Below are positions 9,248 to 19,094 of a stretch of DNA of 64,000 nucleotides, piece by piece (positions within the stretch are counted from its first letter, which is position 1; every line of letters begins with the position of its first letter). Source of the stretch: Zobellella endophytica (GTDB taxonomy: Bacteria > Pseudomonadota > Gammaproteobacteria > Enterobacterales > Aeromonadaceae); contig NZ_PXYG01000001.1 in assembly GCF_003012775.1 (NCBI RefSeq), forward strand, positions 868,001-932,000. The letters run 5' to 3'. Both the position numbers and the translations under genes were made by a program. A model generated the notes under the pieces. It had not been told where the DNA came from and did no database searches. It saw only the letters and a list, made by a program, of their open reading frames with translations.

Positions 9248-9258
9248 ACAGGGCTGCG

Positions 9259-11379
9259 TCAGTAGTAGCTGCGGCCTTCTTCCACCAGTCGGCGCAGGGC
9301 GTCACAGGGGGCGAAACGCTCGCCGTATTTGCGGGCGTACTCTTCCATTTTGGCGACCAGGGTGCCGATGCCCTGCTGGTGCATGTAATGGAAGGGGCCG
9401 CCGGCAAAGGGCGGGAAACCGATGCCAAAGATGGCGCCGATATCCCCGTCCCGGGCCGAGGCTATCACCCCTTCGTCCAGGGTCAGCGCCGCCTCGTTCA
9501 GCATCAGCAGCACGCAGCGTTCGGCCATCTCCCCGGCCGGCAGTCGGCCCTGGGGCTTGACGCCGAGAAGCTTGTATACGCTCTCGTCCGCCGGCTTGCC
9601 CTTCTTGTCGAACAGGTAGAAGCCGCGGCCGTTTTTCTTGCCGTAACGCTTGTCATCCAGCAACTTGCCGAAGGCCTCGGGGGCCTTGAAGCGGCTGCCC
9701 AATTCCCGCTCCAGTATGGGAGAGATCTTGGACGCCACGTCGATGCCCACCTCATCCAGCAGGGTGATGGGCCCCACCGGGAAGCCGTAGTCCACCAGGG
9801 CGCGATCGATGGCCTCGACAGGCTCCCCTTCCAGCAGCAGCCGCGCCGCCTCGTTAAGGTAGGGAGCGAGGATGCGGTTAACGTAAAAACCGGCCTTGTC
9901 CCGCACCACTATGGGGGTCTTGCCCTGGGCCCGGGCCAGCTTGATGGCGGTGGCCACCGTCTCGGCGCTGGTGCCCGCATGGGGGATGATCTCCGCCAGC
10001 GGCATCTTGTCCACCGGGCTGAAGTAGTGCAGGCCCACCACCCGCTCCGGCCGTGTCGCCCCTTCTGCTATCTGGTGGATGGGCAGGGAGGAGGTGTTGG
10101 AGGCGAACACGACGTGGGCCGGGCACTGGACTTCCACCTCCGCCACCATCTTGCGCTTGACCTCCAGATCCTCGAACACCGCTTCCACCACCATGTCGAC
10201 CCGGTTGAAACCGCTGTAATCCAGGCTGCCGGTCATGCGCGCCAGTTGTCGCTGCATCTCGGTGGCGCGCAGCTGCTGCTTCTTGACTCTGGGCGCGAGC
10301 AGTTGGTGACCGGTGGCCATGGCCTGGTTGATGCCGTTATGAGAAATGTCCTTGATGCGCACCGGCAACCCCGCCCGGGTGGCGGTGACGAAGGCGATGC
10401 CACCGCCCATCAGGCCGCCGCCCAGCACCCCGATGCGCGTGAGCGCCATGGGCTCGGCGCCCTGGAAGGTCTTTTCCTTTTTCATCTCGGTGGTGGCGAA
10501 AAACAGGTGGCGCAGGGCCGCCGATTCCGGCGTCATCACCAGCTCGCCGAAGGCCCTGGCTTCGGCGGCCAGGCCCTTGCTCATGCCCTCGTCCAGCCCG
10601 GTGCGCACCACCTCCAACAACTTTTCCGGCGCCGGGTAGTTGCCCCGGGTCTTGTGGCGCAGGGTGCTCAACGCCTTGTCGAACACCAGCTTGCGGCCGA
10701 AGGGATTGGCCTCGAGCGCCAGGGCCTTGAGATCCTGCTTGCGCTTGTGCTTCGGCTTGCCCTTGCGGGCCAGGGCGATCGCCGTTTCCAACAGGATGCT
10801 CCTCGGCACCATATCGTCCACCAGGCCGGCTTTCAGCGCCTGCTTGGGCCGCAGCTGCTTGCCGGTGAGCATCATGTCCAGCGCCTTGGTCAGCCCCACC
10901 AGCCGGGGCAGGCGCTGGGTGCCGCCGGAGCCGGGCAGCAGGCCGAGCTGCACTTCCGGCAGCCCCAGGCGGGTGATGTCGTCGTCGCTGCACACCCGGC
11001 CATGGCAGGCCAGGGCCAGTTCCAGGCCGCCGCCCAGGCAGGGCCCGTGAATGGCGGCAATCAAGGGTATCTTGAGCGCGTCGAGTGCATTGAAGATCTC
11101 CTGCCCGGACCGGGCCAGGGCTTCCGCTTCCTCGGCGCTCTGGCAGGCGGCCAGCATATGGACGTCGGCGCCGGCCACGAAGGAGTCGGGCTTGCCCGAG
11201 CAGAGCACCAGCCCCTTGAGGCTGGTATCGGCCTGGATGTCGTCCAGCAGGGCGCGGATCTCGGTGGCGAAGCTCGCCCGCAGGGTGTTCATGCGCTCGC
11301 CCGGCACATCCATGGTGATGATGCCGATGCCGTCGTCCTTGCGCAGGGTGAAAGTCGTTTGGGTCATGGTGTCGCTCAT
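9259..11379 (-). CDS. fadJ: Fatty acid oxidation complex alpha subunit FadJ
   Basis: 706 residues, close to E. coli FadJ (714). The bifunctional protein hydrates enoyl-CoA and oxidises 3-hydroxyacyl-CoA, with FadI as thiolase partner. The N-terminal crotonase domain (about 1-190) shows the oxyanion-hole segment [20 protein letters not shown] and the [13 protein letters not shown] motif with the catalytic glutamate region. The 3-hydroxyacyl-CoA dehydrogenase domain starts with the NAD motif [17 protein letters not shown] and contains [17 protein letters not shown], followed by two C-terminal dehydrogenase repeats. It overlaps fadI by four bases, so the two are translationally coupled. Length, partner order (I before J) and the thiolase subtype favour FadJ over FadB. 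Confidence 0.95.
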   Translation of the reverse strand: MSDTMTQTTFTLRKDDGIGIITMDVPGERMNTLRASFATEIRALLDDIQADTSLKGLVLCSGKPDSFVAGADVHMLAACQSAEEAEALARSGQEIFNALDALKIPLIAAIHGPCLGGGLELALACHGRVCSDDDITRLGLPEVQLGLLPGSGGTQRLPRLVGLTKALDMMLTGKQLRPKQALKAGLVDDMVPRSILLETAIALARKGKPKHKRKQDLKALALEANPFGRKLVFDKALSTLRHKTRGNYPAPEKLLEVVRTGLDEGMSKGLAAEARAFGELVMTPESAALRHLFFATTEMKKEKTFQGAEPMALTRIGVLGGGLMGGGIAFVTATRAGLPVRIKDISHNGINQAMATGHQLLAPRVKKQQLRATEMQRQLARMTGSLDYSGFNRVDMVVEAVFEDLEVKRKMVAEVEVQCPAHVVFASNTSSLPIHQIAEGATRPERVVGLHYFSPVDKMPLAEIIPHAGTSAETVATAIKLARAQGKTPIVVRDKAGFYVNRILAPYLNEAARLLLEGEPVEAIDRALVDYGFPVGPITLLDEVGIDVASKISPILERELGSRFKAPEAFGKLLDDKRYGKKNGRGFYLFDKKGKPADESVYKLLGVKPQGRLPAGEMAERCVLLMLNEAALTLDEGVIASARDGDIGAIFGIGFPPFAGGPFHYMHQQGIGTLVAKMEEYARKYGERFAPCDALRRLVEEGRSYY

Positions 11380-12689
11380 TGTGCTGCCTCCAGTACCATG
11401 GCCGCGCCCAGGCCGCCGGCGGCGCAGGCGGTGGTCAGGGCCAGGCCGCCGCCTCGGCGGTTAAGCTCTCTCAGGGTTTGGGTGATCATGCGCGCGCCGG
11501 TGGCGGCGAAGGGATGGCCATAGGCCAGGGAACCGCCCAGCACATTGAATCTGGCCATGTCTACTGCTCCTATGGCCTGGCCGCGGCCCAGTTCGCGCTC
11601 GGCGAAGGTCTTGCTCTCGAACATCTTGAGGTTGGCCAGGGTCTGGGCGGCGAAGGCCTCGTGCATATCGACAAGATCCATGTCCGCCAGGGTACAGCCG
11701 GCCCGCTCCAGCGCCAGCGGCGTGGCGTAACTCGGCCCCAGCAGCATGTCCTGCCGAACGTCGATGGCGGCGTAGGCGTAGCTGCGCAGGTAACCGAGCG
11801 GCTTCAGCCCCAGCTCCCGGGCCCGGCTTTCGGTCATCATCAGCACGCAGGCGGCACCGTCGGTAAGCGGGGTGCTGTTGGCGGCGGTCACTGTGCCGTG
11901 GCGCCTGTCGAAGGCGGGCCTGAGTTTGGCGTAGTCGGCCAGGCTGGATTCGGTGCGGATGTTGTTGTCCTGCACGAAAGGAGACTTGAACGGCGGTACA
12001 TAGGCGGCCATCACCTCGTCGGCAAGCAGTCCTTGTTGCCAGGCCCGAGTGGCCAGTTGGTGCGAGCGGTGGGCCAGTTCGTCTTGGGCCAGGCGGTCGA
12101 TGCCGTGGCTCTTGGCCATCTGTTCGGCGGTCTGGCCCATGGACAAGCCGGTGGAATATTCCGCCACCGCCGGCGGCACCGGCGCCAGATCCTTGAGCCT
12201 GAGCCGGCGCAGGATGGCGAATTTGGTGCCCAGGGTTTTCGCCTTGCTCAGATCGAGCAGGGCATCGGCCAGCCGGGTGGATACTCCTATCGGCAGCACC
12301 GAGGAAGAATCGGCACCACCGGCGATGCCCACCTGGATGTGGCCGGCCATCATCGCCTCGGCGATGTTGGACACCGCCTGGAAGCTGGTGGCGCAGGCGC
12401 GGGTCACGCTGTAGGCGTCGGTGCCCACCGGCAACTCGGTGCCGAGCACGATCTCCCGGGCGATATTGGGCGCCTTGGGCATCTGCACCACCTGGCCGAA
12501 CACCAGTTGCTGCACCTCATTGGCGTCCATGGCGGTGCGCGCCAGCAGCTCGGCCACCACCATCTTGCCCAGGTCCAGGGCGGGAATGCCGCGATAGGCG
12601 GTGGACTGGCGGGCGAAGGGAGTTCTCAGCCCGGAGACGATGGCGATGCGATCGCCGGTTCTGGTGGTTAAGGGGTTAGTCAGCGTCAT
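11376..12689 (-). CDS. fadI: 3-ketoacyl-CoA thiolase FadI
   Basis: 437 residues from the ATG at 12689 (E. coli FadI has 436). An AAGGAG site five bases upstream fixes the start, although the frame stays open for another 84 codons. It cleaves 3-ketoacyl-CoA with CoA to acetyl-CoA plus a shortened acyl-CoA. The acyl-accepting cysteine is in [12 protein letters not shown] (Cys99), the catalytic histidine in [11 protein letters not shown], and the second cysteine in [12 protein letters not shown] near the C-terminus. First gene of fadIJ, preceded by a FadR-like palindrome. Confidence 0.96.
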   Translation of the reverse strand: MTLTNPLTTRTGDRIAIVSGLRTPFARQSTAYRGIPALDLGKMVVAELLARTAMDANEVQQLVFGQVVQMPKAPNIAREIVLGTELPVGTDAYSVTRACATSFQAVSNIAEAMMAGHIQVGIAGGADSSSVLPIGVSTRLADALLDLSKAKTLGTKFAILRRLRLKDLAPVPPAVAEYSTGLSMGQTAEQMAKSHGIDRLAQDELAHRSHQLATRAWQQGLLADEVMAAYVPPFKSPFVQDNNIRTESSLADYAKLRPAFDRRHGTVTAANSTPLTDGAACVLMMTESRARELGLKPLGYLRSYAYAAIDVRQDMLLGPSYATPLALERAGCTLADMDLVDMHEAFAAQTLANLKMFESKTFAERELGRGQAIGAVDMARFNVLGGSLAYGHPFAATGARMITQTLRELNRRGGGLALTTACAAGGLGAAMVLEAAQ

Positions 12690-12708
12690 GTCTGCTCCTT
12701 GTTGGCAA

Positions 12709-12721
12709 GAGGTCTGACCTC
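12709..12721 (-). promoter_or_regulatory. Candidate FadR operator upstream of fadI
   Basis: GAGGTCTGACCTC is a perfect odd palindrome 20 bases upstream of the fadI ATG. Its minus-strand core GGTCAGACC agrees with the FadR core TGGTCNGACC apart from the outer base. A TTAATAT stretch just upstream may be the -10. Inferred from motif and context. Confidence 0.55.
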
Positions 12722-12885
12722 GCGGCCATATTAACAACGCCCCTACAAATTTTAAACAGGTGATTGAATTTTTTGGTTGGTGCCATACAAGTCTGTTTGA
12801 GCCCTGTTCAGCCGGCATATTACGGTCGCACGGGGCCGGAAGAGTGAGTAGACTGAAATAAGCCACCCCACACCGACGGTGAACG

Positions 12886-13455
12886 ATGATTTCTGTACTC
12901 AAGCGAAAGAAGCCAAAGTCAGATGCGGTCTCTAAAGACATGATGATAAAACAAAAGCGTTATGAGGCTTTGGTATATGCCCTGCACGGCGATCTGTTTC
13001 GTTACGCCTACTGGCTATGCCATGATCGACAAGTGGCCGAAGACTTGGTGCAAGAAACCTTTTTGCGCGCCTGGAAGGCGCTCGACAGTCTGAAAGACGA
13101 AAAAGCCGCCAAGGCCTGGCTCATCACCATACTGCGGCGGGAAAATGCCCGCCGGTTCGAACGCAAGCAGTTCGATCTGGTGGACCTGGACAGCACCCCG
13201 GTTGCCGACAAGCAGAGTCCGGGGCTGGAGCAGGACATGGAAAACGAATGGCTGCGCCGGCATATTGCCGAATTGGCCGTTGAATATCGGGAACCACTAT
13301 TGCTGCAGGTAATCGGCGGTTTTAGTGGTGAAGAAATAGCCGAGATACTGGACTTGAACAAGAATACCGTGATGACGCGCCTCTTTCGCGCTCGCAACCA
13401 GCTGAAAGAGGCTCTGGAACTGGACAAAACTACACGAGGTCGGTGCAATGGATGA
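12886..13455 (+). CDS. ECF-family RNA polymerase sigma factor
   Basis: 189 residues. Region 2 is seen in [20 protein letters not shown] (residues about 40-60) and [10 protein letters not shown]; region 4 in [25 protein letters not shown] near the C-terminus. There is no region 1 or 3, as in group 4 sigma factors. The start at 12886 is the longest sensible choice; a start at Met18 or Met19 is also possible because no strong ribosome site marks either. It overlaps the next gene by eight bases. That gene encodes a DUF3379 membrane protein, probably its anti-sigma factor. It is divergent from fadI and shares its intergenic region. Confidence 0.9.
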   Translation: MISVLKRKKPKSDAVSKDMMIKQKRYEALVYALHGDLFRYAYWLCHDRQVAEDLVQETFLRAWKALDSLKDEKAAKAWLITILRRENARRFERKQFDLVDLDSTPVADKQSPGLEQDMENEWLRRHIAELAVEYREPLLLQVIGGFSGEEIAEILDLNKNTVMTRLFRARNQLKEALELDKTTRGRCNG

Positions 13456-14176
13456 GCTGGAATTTCGCCGTCGGGCCTATGCCGATCCCAACGACAGACA
13501 CCCGGAATTTCTCTCTGCTGCCACCGCCACTGCCGCCAACCGGCAGTTTATGGACGAGATGAAAGACTTCAACCGCAAACTCGAGCGGGCACTGGACGAA
13601 CCGGTGCCCGCCGCCCTCCCCGACAAGCTGATGCTGTCGCACCTGCTGCGCCAGCCGGATCATAAAGAGGGTCTGGGCTGGAAACACGTCGCCATGGCCG
13701 CCTCGGTGGCCTTTGCGCTGGGTTTTTCCACCCGTTTTATGCATTTGTCTGCCGAGTCCGGCAGCCAGCCGCCGTCGGTGGCCAGGGTAGCCATCGAGCA
13801 TGTACAGATGGAAATGCCCTTTACCCACTATGTCGACGAGGAAGTGACCCTGACCGCCGTCAACGCCAAGCTGAAACCCTACGGCGCCCAGCTCAGGGAC
13901 ATGGCCTCGGTGGGCAAGGTGTACTACGCCAACCACTGCATGTTTGGCGGCGGCCCGGCGGCGCACCTGGTGATCCAGGGCGAGCGCGATCGGGTGCATG
14001 TGTTTGTGGTACCGATGGACAGGGCCCTGCGGATCGAGCAGGAATTTGCCGATGCCAACCTACACGGCGAAGTGATCCCCATGACCTATAACCGCCTGGT
14101 GGTGGTCAGCGACAAGCAGGAAGATATCAAGCTGATGGCCGACAAGGTCAAGGCGTCGCTCGAACGAGCGATTTAA
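13448..14176 (+). CDS. DUF3379 membrane protein, probable anti-sigma factor
   Basis: 242 residues. The N-terminal cytoplasmic part opens [21 protein letters not shown], which I recognise as the DUF3379 opening; DPNDR and the MKDFNRKLERAL helix are typical. A single membrane segment HVAMAASVAFALGFSTRF lies at about 78-95, followed by a periplasmic domain of about 140 residues with YYANHCMFGGGPAAHLVIQG. This topology, and the eight-base overlap with an ECF sigma gene, imply a transmembrane anti-sigma factor. The inducing signal is unknown. It is a recurrent gene pair in marine gammaproteobacteria. Confidence 0.85.
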   Translation: MDELEFRRRAYADPNDRHPEFLSAATATAANRQFMDEMKDFNRKLERALDEPVPAALPDKLMLSHLLRQPDHKEGLGWKHVAMAASVAFALGFSTRFMHLSAESGSQPPSVARVAIEHVQMEMPFTHYVDEEVTLTAVNAKLKPYGAQLRDMASVGKVYYANHCMFGGGPAAHLVIQGERDRVHVFVVPMDRALRIEQEFADANLHGEVIPMTYNRLVVVSDKQEDIKLMADKVKASLERAI

Positions 14177-14180
14177 CCCT

Positions 14181-14203
14181 GAGGCGGCCCTGGTGGCCGC
14201 CTC
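14181..14203 (+). terminator. Hairpin after the sigma/DUF3379 operon
   Basis: GAGGCGGCC / GGCCGCCTC (9-bp stem, loop CTGGT) five bases after the stop, without a T run. A near-identical hairpin at 14365-14387 (loop CTAAT) straddles the psiE stop in the convergent gene. Either may work as a terminator on one strand. Confidence 0.5.
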
Positions 14204-14275
14204 GGCTTGATGACAAAGTCCACCGTCAGTTTTTCGCCAGATATTTCTCTGATGACTCTTCGGTTTAATACCTGC

Positions 14276-14332
14276 CATCTCCGCGAAGGCGGAGGCCCAT
14301 GTTTGCACCGGATCCACCTTCGCGGAAATGAC
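14276..14332. repeat. Paired CCGCGAAGGCGG element between convergent genes
   Basis: ATCTCCGCGAAGGCGGAG (about 14277-14294) and a degenerate inverse copy, GGATCCACCTTCGCGGAAATGAC (14310-14332, 23 bases, given here in words as the reverse of the GTCAT...GGATCC form). The pair lies head-to-head, like the pair at 7019-7077. Confidence 0.65.
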
Positions 14333-14373
14333 CACAGCGTAATACGAAGGCTTGTCAGCAGCCTGAGGCGGCC

Positions 14374-14775
14374 CTAATGGCCGCCTTCGTCCTTGTCATA
14401 GGGATAGTGGATATGGCCGAAACGGATCACCAGGATGGCCAGCGCCAGCACCAGGGCGGAGCCGGCCACGGTGATCAGCCGCCAGTTATCCATCCCTTTC
14501 ATGTCCAGAATCAGGTAACGGGCCAGGGCGACGATGGCGATATAGAGCGGTATGCGGATGGGCAGCTTGCCTGAACGCAGGTAAATCGCCACCATGGCCA
14601 GCACTTCGAGGTAGATGAACATCAGCAGCAGATCGGCCAGGGTCACTATTCTGGCCTGCCACATGGTGTTGACCTCGATGCCCACCGCCACCACGGTCGC
14701 CAGCGCGACGATAATCAGACCCAGATGCTGCAGCTTATCCAGTACCCTGCTGCCCAGCATGCGTTTGTCACTCAT
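14374..14775 (-). CDS. psiE: PsiE-family phosphate-starvation-inducible membrane protein
   Basis: 133 residues from the ATG at 14775, which follows GAGGTGACT; the GTG two codons upstream would overlap that ribosome site. There are four hydrophobic segments: LGLIIVALATVVAVGIEV, LLLMFIYLEVLAMVAIYL, PLYIAIVALARYLIL and VAGSALVLALAILVIRFG. The pattern MFIYLEVLAMVAIYLRSGKLPIR is characteristic of PsiE. Its role is unknown; in E. coli expression rises on phosphate starvation. No Pho box was identified here. The C-terminus overlaps a hairpin, and the gene converges on the DUF3379 gene. Confidence 0.85.
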   Translation of the reverse strand: MSDKRMLGSRVLDKLQHLGLIIVALATVVAVGIEVNTMWQARIVTLADLLLMFIYLEVLAMVAIYLRSGKLPIRIPLYIAIVALARYLILDMKGMDNWRLITVAGSALVLALAILVIRFGHIHYPYDKDEGGH

Positions 14776-15176
14776 AGTCACCTCATTGGTTTTTTATTGT
14801 TGCCATCCCAAACAACGCAAAATTTATGCCAGCTGCACTATTTCTCGACGTGAACGACCGGCGGCGGCCATTACGTCGTCGCCGTGAAAATAACGCCGGA
14901 TACATCCTTGTTACCGGACGGCCGGACACCTATAATACCCCCTGCCTAACGGACAGAGCTTATAAAAAATTAAAATTTTATGAAATTTTTGAATAAAGCG
15001 ATTACGCCACCCTAGCCTTAACGTCCTGCTTCAGCCGCATTCCGCGGTGCCTGTTCTCGCCCCTGCGCGAGTGTTTTGCCTTATCCATGTAAAAATTGAA
15101 CTCCGTACTGTTGCGCCTGCCCTCTGCGCCGGTTGGCTACGGACTGCGTTTACCCACAACCCTGGAACCAACAAGA
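14776..15176. other. Divergent promoter region and long leader of the SulP gene
   Basis: About 400 bases without a gene between psiE and the SulP gene. It holds the promoter at 14908-14936, an AT-rich stretch (14966-15000, aaaaatt/aatttt-rich and self-complementary) and a leader of roughly 230 bases. Within the leader CTCGC/GCGAG (about 15056-15071) forms a small hairpin followed by TGTTTT. No known riboswitch fold is recognisable to me. Confidence 0.5.
14908..14936 (+). promoter_or_regulatory. Sigma-70 promoter for the SulP-usp operon
   Basis: TTGTTA (14908-14913), a 17-base spacer, and a perfect TATAAT (14931-14936). It points toward the SulP gene and implies a 5' leader of about 230 bases. 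Confidence 0.7.
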
Positions 15177-16661
15177 ATGATCCCGAACATCAAGCAAACC
15201 TGGTTTTCGAACATGCGAGGCGACGTGCTCGCCGGCATCGTCGTCGCCCTCGCCCTGATCCCGGAAGCCGTGGCCTTCTCCATTATCGCCGGGGTCGACC
15301 CCAAGGTCGGTCTCTACGCCTCCTTCTGTATCGCCGTGATCATCGCCTTTGTCGGCGGCCGACCGGGCATGATCTCCGCCGCCACCGGCGCCATGGCGCT
15401 GCTGATGGTCACCCTGGTGCGCGACCACGGCCTGGAATACCTGCTGGCCGCCACCCTGCTGTGCGGCGTGCTGCAAATCATCGCCGGCTACCTGCGCCTG
15501 GGCGAGCTGATGCGCTTCGTGTCCCGCTCCGTGGTCACCGGCTTCGTCAACGCCCTGGCCATCCTGATCTTCATGGCCCAGCTGCCGGAGCTGACCGACG
15601 TCACCTGGCACGTCTACGCCATGACCGCCGCCGGCCTCGGCATCATCTACCTGTTGCCGCTGGTGCCGGTGGTGGGCAAGCTGCTGCCTTCCCCCTTGGT
15701 GTGCATCATCAGCCTGACCATAGTGGCCATCGCCTTCGGCATCGATGTGCGCACCGTGGGCGACATGGGCGAGCTGCCCGACACCCTGCCGGTGTTCCTG
15801 TGGCCGGCGGTACCGCTCAACCTCGAGACCCTGGCCATCATCTTCCCCTACTCCCTGTCCCTGGCGGTGGTCGGTCTGCTGGAGTCGATGATGACCGCCA
15901 CCATCGTGGACGACCTCACCGACACCAAGAGCGACAAGAACCGCGAGTGCAAGGGCCAGGGTATCGCCAACATCGGCGCCGGCCTGCTCGGCGGCATGGC
16001 CGGTTGCGCCATGATCGGCCAATCGATCATCAACGTGAAGTCCGGCGGCCGCGGTCGGCTGTCCACCCTGGTGGCCGGTGTGGTGCTGCTGATCCTGGTG
16101 GTATTCCTCGGCCCCTGGGTGTCGCAGATCCCCATGGCCGCCCTGGTGGCGGTGATGATCATGGTGTCGATCGGTACCTTCAGTTGGGGTTCCATCCGGG
16201 ATCTGAAAACCCATCCCAAGAGCACCAGCCTGGTGATGATCGCCACCGTGGTAGTGGTAGTCTACAGCCACAACCTGGCCTACGGCGTGCTGGTCGGCGT
16301 GCTGCTCAGCGCCCTGTTTTTCGCCAACAAGGTCGGTCAGATCCTCTATGTGGGCTCCGACAAGCTCGACGACAACAGTCGCGAATACAAGGTGGTGGGC
16401 CAGGTGTTCTTCAGCTCCGCCGAGCAGTTTATCGCCGCTTTCGACTTCAAGGAGGTGATAGGCCATGTGCGTATCGATCTCAGCCGTGCTCATTTCTGGG
16501 ACATCACCGCCATCAGCGCGCTCGACAAGGTGGTGATCAAGTTCCGCCGGGAAGGCGCCGAAGTGGAAATGATTGGCCTGAATGAGGCCAGCGCCACACT
16601 TGTGGACCGTTTTGCTGTTCATAACGATCCCAAAGCGGTAGAAAAGCTGATGGGCCACTAA
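15177..16661 (+). CDS. SulP-family inorganic anion transporter with STAS domain
   Basis: 494 residues from the ATG at 15177; the frame is open from 15096, but the added 27 residues are polar and atypical. There are ten to twelve membrane segments, starting [20 protein letters not shown], the SulP signature region, then [20 protein letters not shown] and [11 protein letters not shown]. The cytoplasmic STAS domain occupies roughly the last 110 residues ([18 protein letters not shown] onward). SulP proteins carry sulfate, bicarbonate, dicarboxylates or other anions. The E. coli YchM/DauA and cyanobacterial BicA are relatives; the substrate cannot be fixed here. A tandem Usp gene follows 13 bases later and is probably cotranscribed, a common pairing. 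Confidence 0.9.
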   Translation: MIPNIKQTWFSNMRGDVLAGIVVALALIPEAVAFSIIAGVDPKVGLYASFCIAVIIAFVGGRPGMISAATGAMALLMVTLVRDHGLEYLLAATLLCGVLQIIAGYLRLGELMRFVSRSVVTGFVNALAILIFMAQLPELTDVTWHVYAMTAAGLGIIYLLPLVPVVGKLLPSPLVCIISLTIVAIAFGIDVRTVGDMGELPDTLPVFLWPAVPLNLETLAIIFPYSLSLAVVGLLESMMTATIVDDLTDTKSDKNRECKGQGIANIGAGLLGGMAGCAMIGQSIINVKSGGRGRLSTLVAGVVLLILVVFLGPWVSQIPMAALVAVMIMVSIGTFSWGSIRDLKTHPKSTSLVMIATVVVVVYSHNLAYGVLVGVLLSALFFANKVGQILYVGSDKLDDNSREYKVVGQVFFSSAEQFIAAFDFKEVIGHVRIDLSRAHFWDITAISALDKVVIKFRREGAEVEMIGLNEASATLVDRFAVHNDPKAVEKLMGH

Positions 16662-16674
16662 CAGAGGAATGACT

Positions 16675-17529
16675 ATGACCACCAACGTATTGGCATGTAT
16701 CGACGGCTCCAGCCACGCCACCGCCGTGTGCGACTGGGCCAGTTGGGCCAGCCTGCGTCTCGACGCTCCGCTGAGCTTTATTCATGTGCTGGATAAAGCA
16801 CCGCAGCCGGGCCTGGCCGACCTGAGCGGTACCATCGGCCTGGGTACCCAGGAGCACCTGCTGGAAGAACTGGCCGAGCTCGATGAGAAGCGGGGGAAAC
16901 TGGCCAAGGAACAGGGCAGGATCATGCTCGAGGCCGCCAAGCGCCGCGCCATCGACGACGGGGTGAGTGAACCCGCCACCCTGCAGCGCCACGGCGAACT
17001 GGTGGAGACCCTGGTGGAATTCGAGCCCCAGACCCGGCTGCTGGTGCTGGGCCGCCATGGGGAAGATTCCGCGTCGGCCTACGCCCACCTCGGCGGCCAT
17101 GTGGAGCAGGTGATCCGTGCCCTGCATCGCCCCATTCTGGTGACCCAGGGCGAATTCAGTGCCCCACAAAAGATCATGCTGGCCTTCGACGGCAGCGCCA
17201 CCACCCGCAAGGGCGTGGAAATGCTGGCCAAGAGCCCGCTGTTCAACGGCCTCGAGCTGCACGTGGTGCTGGTGGCCGCCGACACCGACGACAACCGGGA
17301 ACAGATCAACTGGGCCAGTACCACCCTGGCCCAGTCCGGGATCAAGGCGCACGCCGCCATCGTCGCCGGCGAGGCCGACAAGGCCCTGCCCCGGTATCAG
17401 CAGGACAACGGCATCGACATGATGGTGATGGGTGCCTACGGCCATTCCCGCATTCGCCAGCTGCTGGTGGGCAGCACCACCACCGCCATGATCCGCTCGG
17501 CCCGGGTGCCGCTGCTGGTACTGCGCTGA
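16675..17529 (+). CDS. Tandem universal stress protein (two Usp domains)
   Basis: 284 residues. The first Usp domain runs from about 1 to 150 (VLACIDGSSHATAVCDWA), the second from about 155 to 284 (KIMLAFDGSATTRKGVEM). The second carries the ATP-binding pattern MGAYGHSRIRQLLVGSTT and ends in the usual PLLVLR strand; the first has LGRHGEDSAS in the equivalent place, a weaker match. The start at 16675 is preferred over 16669 because AGAGGA directly abuts the latter. It lies behind the SulP gene, so it may modulate or respond to anion transport; that is inference from position. Confidence 0.88.
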   Translation: MTTNVLACIDGSSHATAVCDWASWASLRLDAPLSFIHVLDKAPQPGLADLSGTIGLGTQEHLLEELAELDEKRGKLAKEQGRIMLEAAKRRAIDDGVSEPATLQRHGELVETLVEFEPQTRLLVLGRHGEDSASAYAHLGGHVEQVIRALHRPILVTQGEFSAPQKIMLAFDGSATTRKGVEMLAKSPLFNGLELHVVLVAADTDDNREQINWASTTLAQSGIKAHAAIVAGEADKALPRYQQDNGIDMMVMGAYGHSRIRQLLVGSTTTAMIRSARVPLLVLR

Positions 17530-17542
17530 GTCATACCAAATG

Positions 17543-17567
17543 GCCGGGCGACCAAGGGTCGCCCGGC
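17543..17567 (+). terminator. Hairpin terminator after SulP-usp
   Basis: GCCGGGCGACC / GGTCGCCCGGC, an 11-bp stem with a three-base AAG loop, 13 bases after the stop. It lacks a strong T run (ACTACTT follows). Confidence 0.65.
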
Positions 17568-17789
17568 ACTACTTCCCTGCTCCCTTCTCCGTCACCCCGC
17601 AAAATCGTTAATTAAAAGTTAAAAAAAGCAACCAAAACAATATGATAAAAACGTGACCTAACCTACAAAAAATAAAAAAACTGTTCTTTAATAAAAGACA
17701 GAACACCAAATAAAGCCGGCCCGTTGCAGCTGGGAGTTTGACGCAACCATAAACCGGCTCCGCTTGAACCACGCGAAGAGGCAGTTTCT

Positions 17790-18950
17790 ATGGGTAGCGC
17801 TGAATACACGACGGAACGAACCCCTTATATCTACCATCACTCCAGCCTGCACCGGCTGCTGCTGGACCTGCTCGCCAGCGCCGGTATCGAAGTCAACGGC
17901 AGCCATCCCTGGGACATCCAGCTGCATGCATCCGGCGTGCCGGAGCGCATTTTTGCCGAAGGCAGCCTGGGCCTGGGAGAAAGCTATGTGGCAGGCGCCT
18001 GGGACGCGGAGCGGCCCGATGAGCTGATCTGCCGGCTGCTGCAGGCCCGGCTGCACGAGAAGGTACGGCCCTCCCGGCTGATTTTCCATGCCCTCAAGGC
18101 ACGCTGGCTCAATCGTCAGACCAGCAAACGCGCCTGGCAGGTGGGCGAAGTGCACTACGATCTGGGCAACGACTTTTATGCCGCCATGCTCGACCCGCGC
18201 ATGACCTACACCTGCGGCTACTGGCACAACGCCACCACCCTGGAGCAGGCCCAGGAGGCCAAGCTGGATCTGGTGTGCCGCAAGCTGGGGCTGAAGCCCG
18301 GCATGCGGGTGCTGGATATCGGCTGCGGCTGGGGCAGCTTCATGAGCTACGCCGCAGAACACTACGGGGTGGAATGTGTGGGGGTGACCATTTCCCGGGA
18401 GCAGGCGGAATGGGCCAGACAACGCTACCCCGGGTTGCCGCTGGAATTCCGCCTGCAGGATTACCGGGATCTGAACGAACCCTTCGATCGTATCGTCAGC
18501 ATTGGCATGTTCGAACATGTGGGGCACAAGAACTACCGCACCTATATGGAAGTGGCCCACCGTTGCCTGAAGGAACAGGGGCTGTTTCTGCTGCATACCA
18601 TCGGCAAGAACCTGCGCCGGCCGCACACGGATCCCTGGATAGACAAATATATCTTCCCCAACGGCGAGTTGCCGTCCATCGGCCAGATCGGCGACGCGGT
18701 CGACAACCTGTTCGTGGTGGAAGATCTGCATAACTTCGGTGCCGACTACGACCAGACCCTGATGGCCTGGCATGCCAACTTCGAGCAGGCCTGGCCAGGT
18801 TTCAGGGATGAACTGGGTGAGCGTTTCTACCGCATGTGGCGCTATTACCTGCTGGCCTGCGCCGGCGCCTTCCGCGCCCGGGAGATCCAGCTATGGCAAT
18901 GGGTGCTGGCCAAGGGCGGGGTGGACCAGGGTTATCGGCGGGTGAGCTGA
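17790..18950 (+). CDS. cfa: Cyclopropane-fatty-acyl-phospholipid synthase
   Basis: 386 residues (E. coli 382). It methylenates cis double bonds of membrane phospholipids using SAM. The N-terminal lipid-binding domain (about 1-110) has SLGLGESYVAGAWD (59-72). The catalytic domain shows HYDLGNDFY (122-130), MTYTCGYW (138-145), the SAM motif VLDIGCGWGS (174-183), and the bicarbonate-region segment SIGMFEHVGHKNY. The C-terminus WQWVLAKGGVDQGYRRVS is typical. The 200 bases upstream are AT-rich and probably hold the promoter(s); E. coli cfa has a sigma-S promoter, but I did not identify one here. Confidence 0.96.
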   Translation: MGSAEYTTERTPYIYHHSSLHRLLLDLLASAGIEVNGSHPWDIQLHASGVPERIFAEGSLGLGESYVAGAWDAERPDELICRLLQARLHEKVRPSRLIFHALKARWLNRQTSKRAWQVGEVHYDLGNDFYAAMLDPRMTYTCGYWHNATTLEQAQEAKLDLVCRKLGLKPGMRVLDIGCGWGSFMSYAAEHYGVECVGVTISREQAEWARQRYPGLPLEFRLQDYRDLNEPFDRIVSIGMFEHVGHKNYRTYMEVAHRCLKEQGLFLLHTIGKNLRRPHTDPWIDKYIFPNGELPSIGQIGDAVDNLFVVEDLHNFGADYDQTLMAWHANFEQAWPGFRDELGERFYRMWRYYLLACAGAFRAREIQLWQWVLAKGGVDQGYRRVS

Positions 18951-18954
18951 CCAT

Positions 18955-19072
18955 GCAGGGTCCATTTCAATGGGCCTTTCCACCGACGGCGCCGTCGTTT
19001 GGTCGAATAAATTCGACCCTACAGAACCGCTCCACCACGGCGCCGTACCCGGTCGAATAAATTCGACCCTAC
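18955..19072. repeat. GTAGGGTC...GACC hairpin repeat cluster A (3 copies)
   Basis: Three hairpins: GGTCCATTTCAATGGGCC (within 18955-18976) and two GGTCGAATAAATTCGACC copies (19001-19022, 19051-19072) that read GTAGGGTCGAA... on the other strand. Spacers contain ACGGCGCCGT. Same family as the arrays at 33452-33909 and 58831-58952. It lies between convergent cfa and ybiT. Confidence 0.8.
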
Positions 19073-19094
19073 CATTCCGGGATCGTAGGCCGAT

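Noticed and set aside
9133-11523. A 796-codon plus-strand open frame opposite fadJ, and similar long frames opposite htpG (7127-8230), fadI (11379-12671), ybiT (19209-20864) and the GGDEF proteins
   Set aside because: They mirror well-supported genes on the other strand, lack ribosome sites, and have His/Gln/Gly-rich translations typical of antisense frames in GC-rich DNA.
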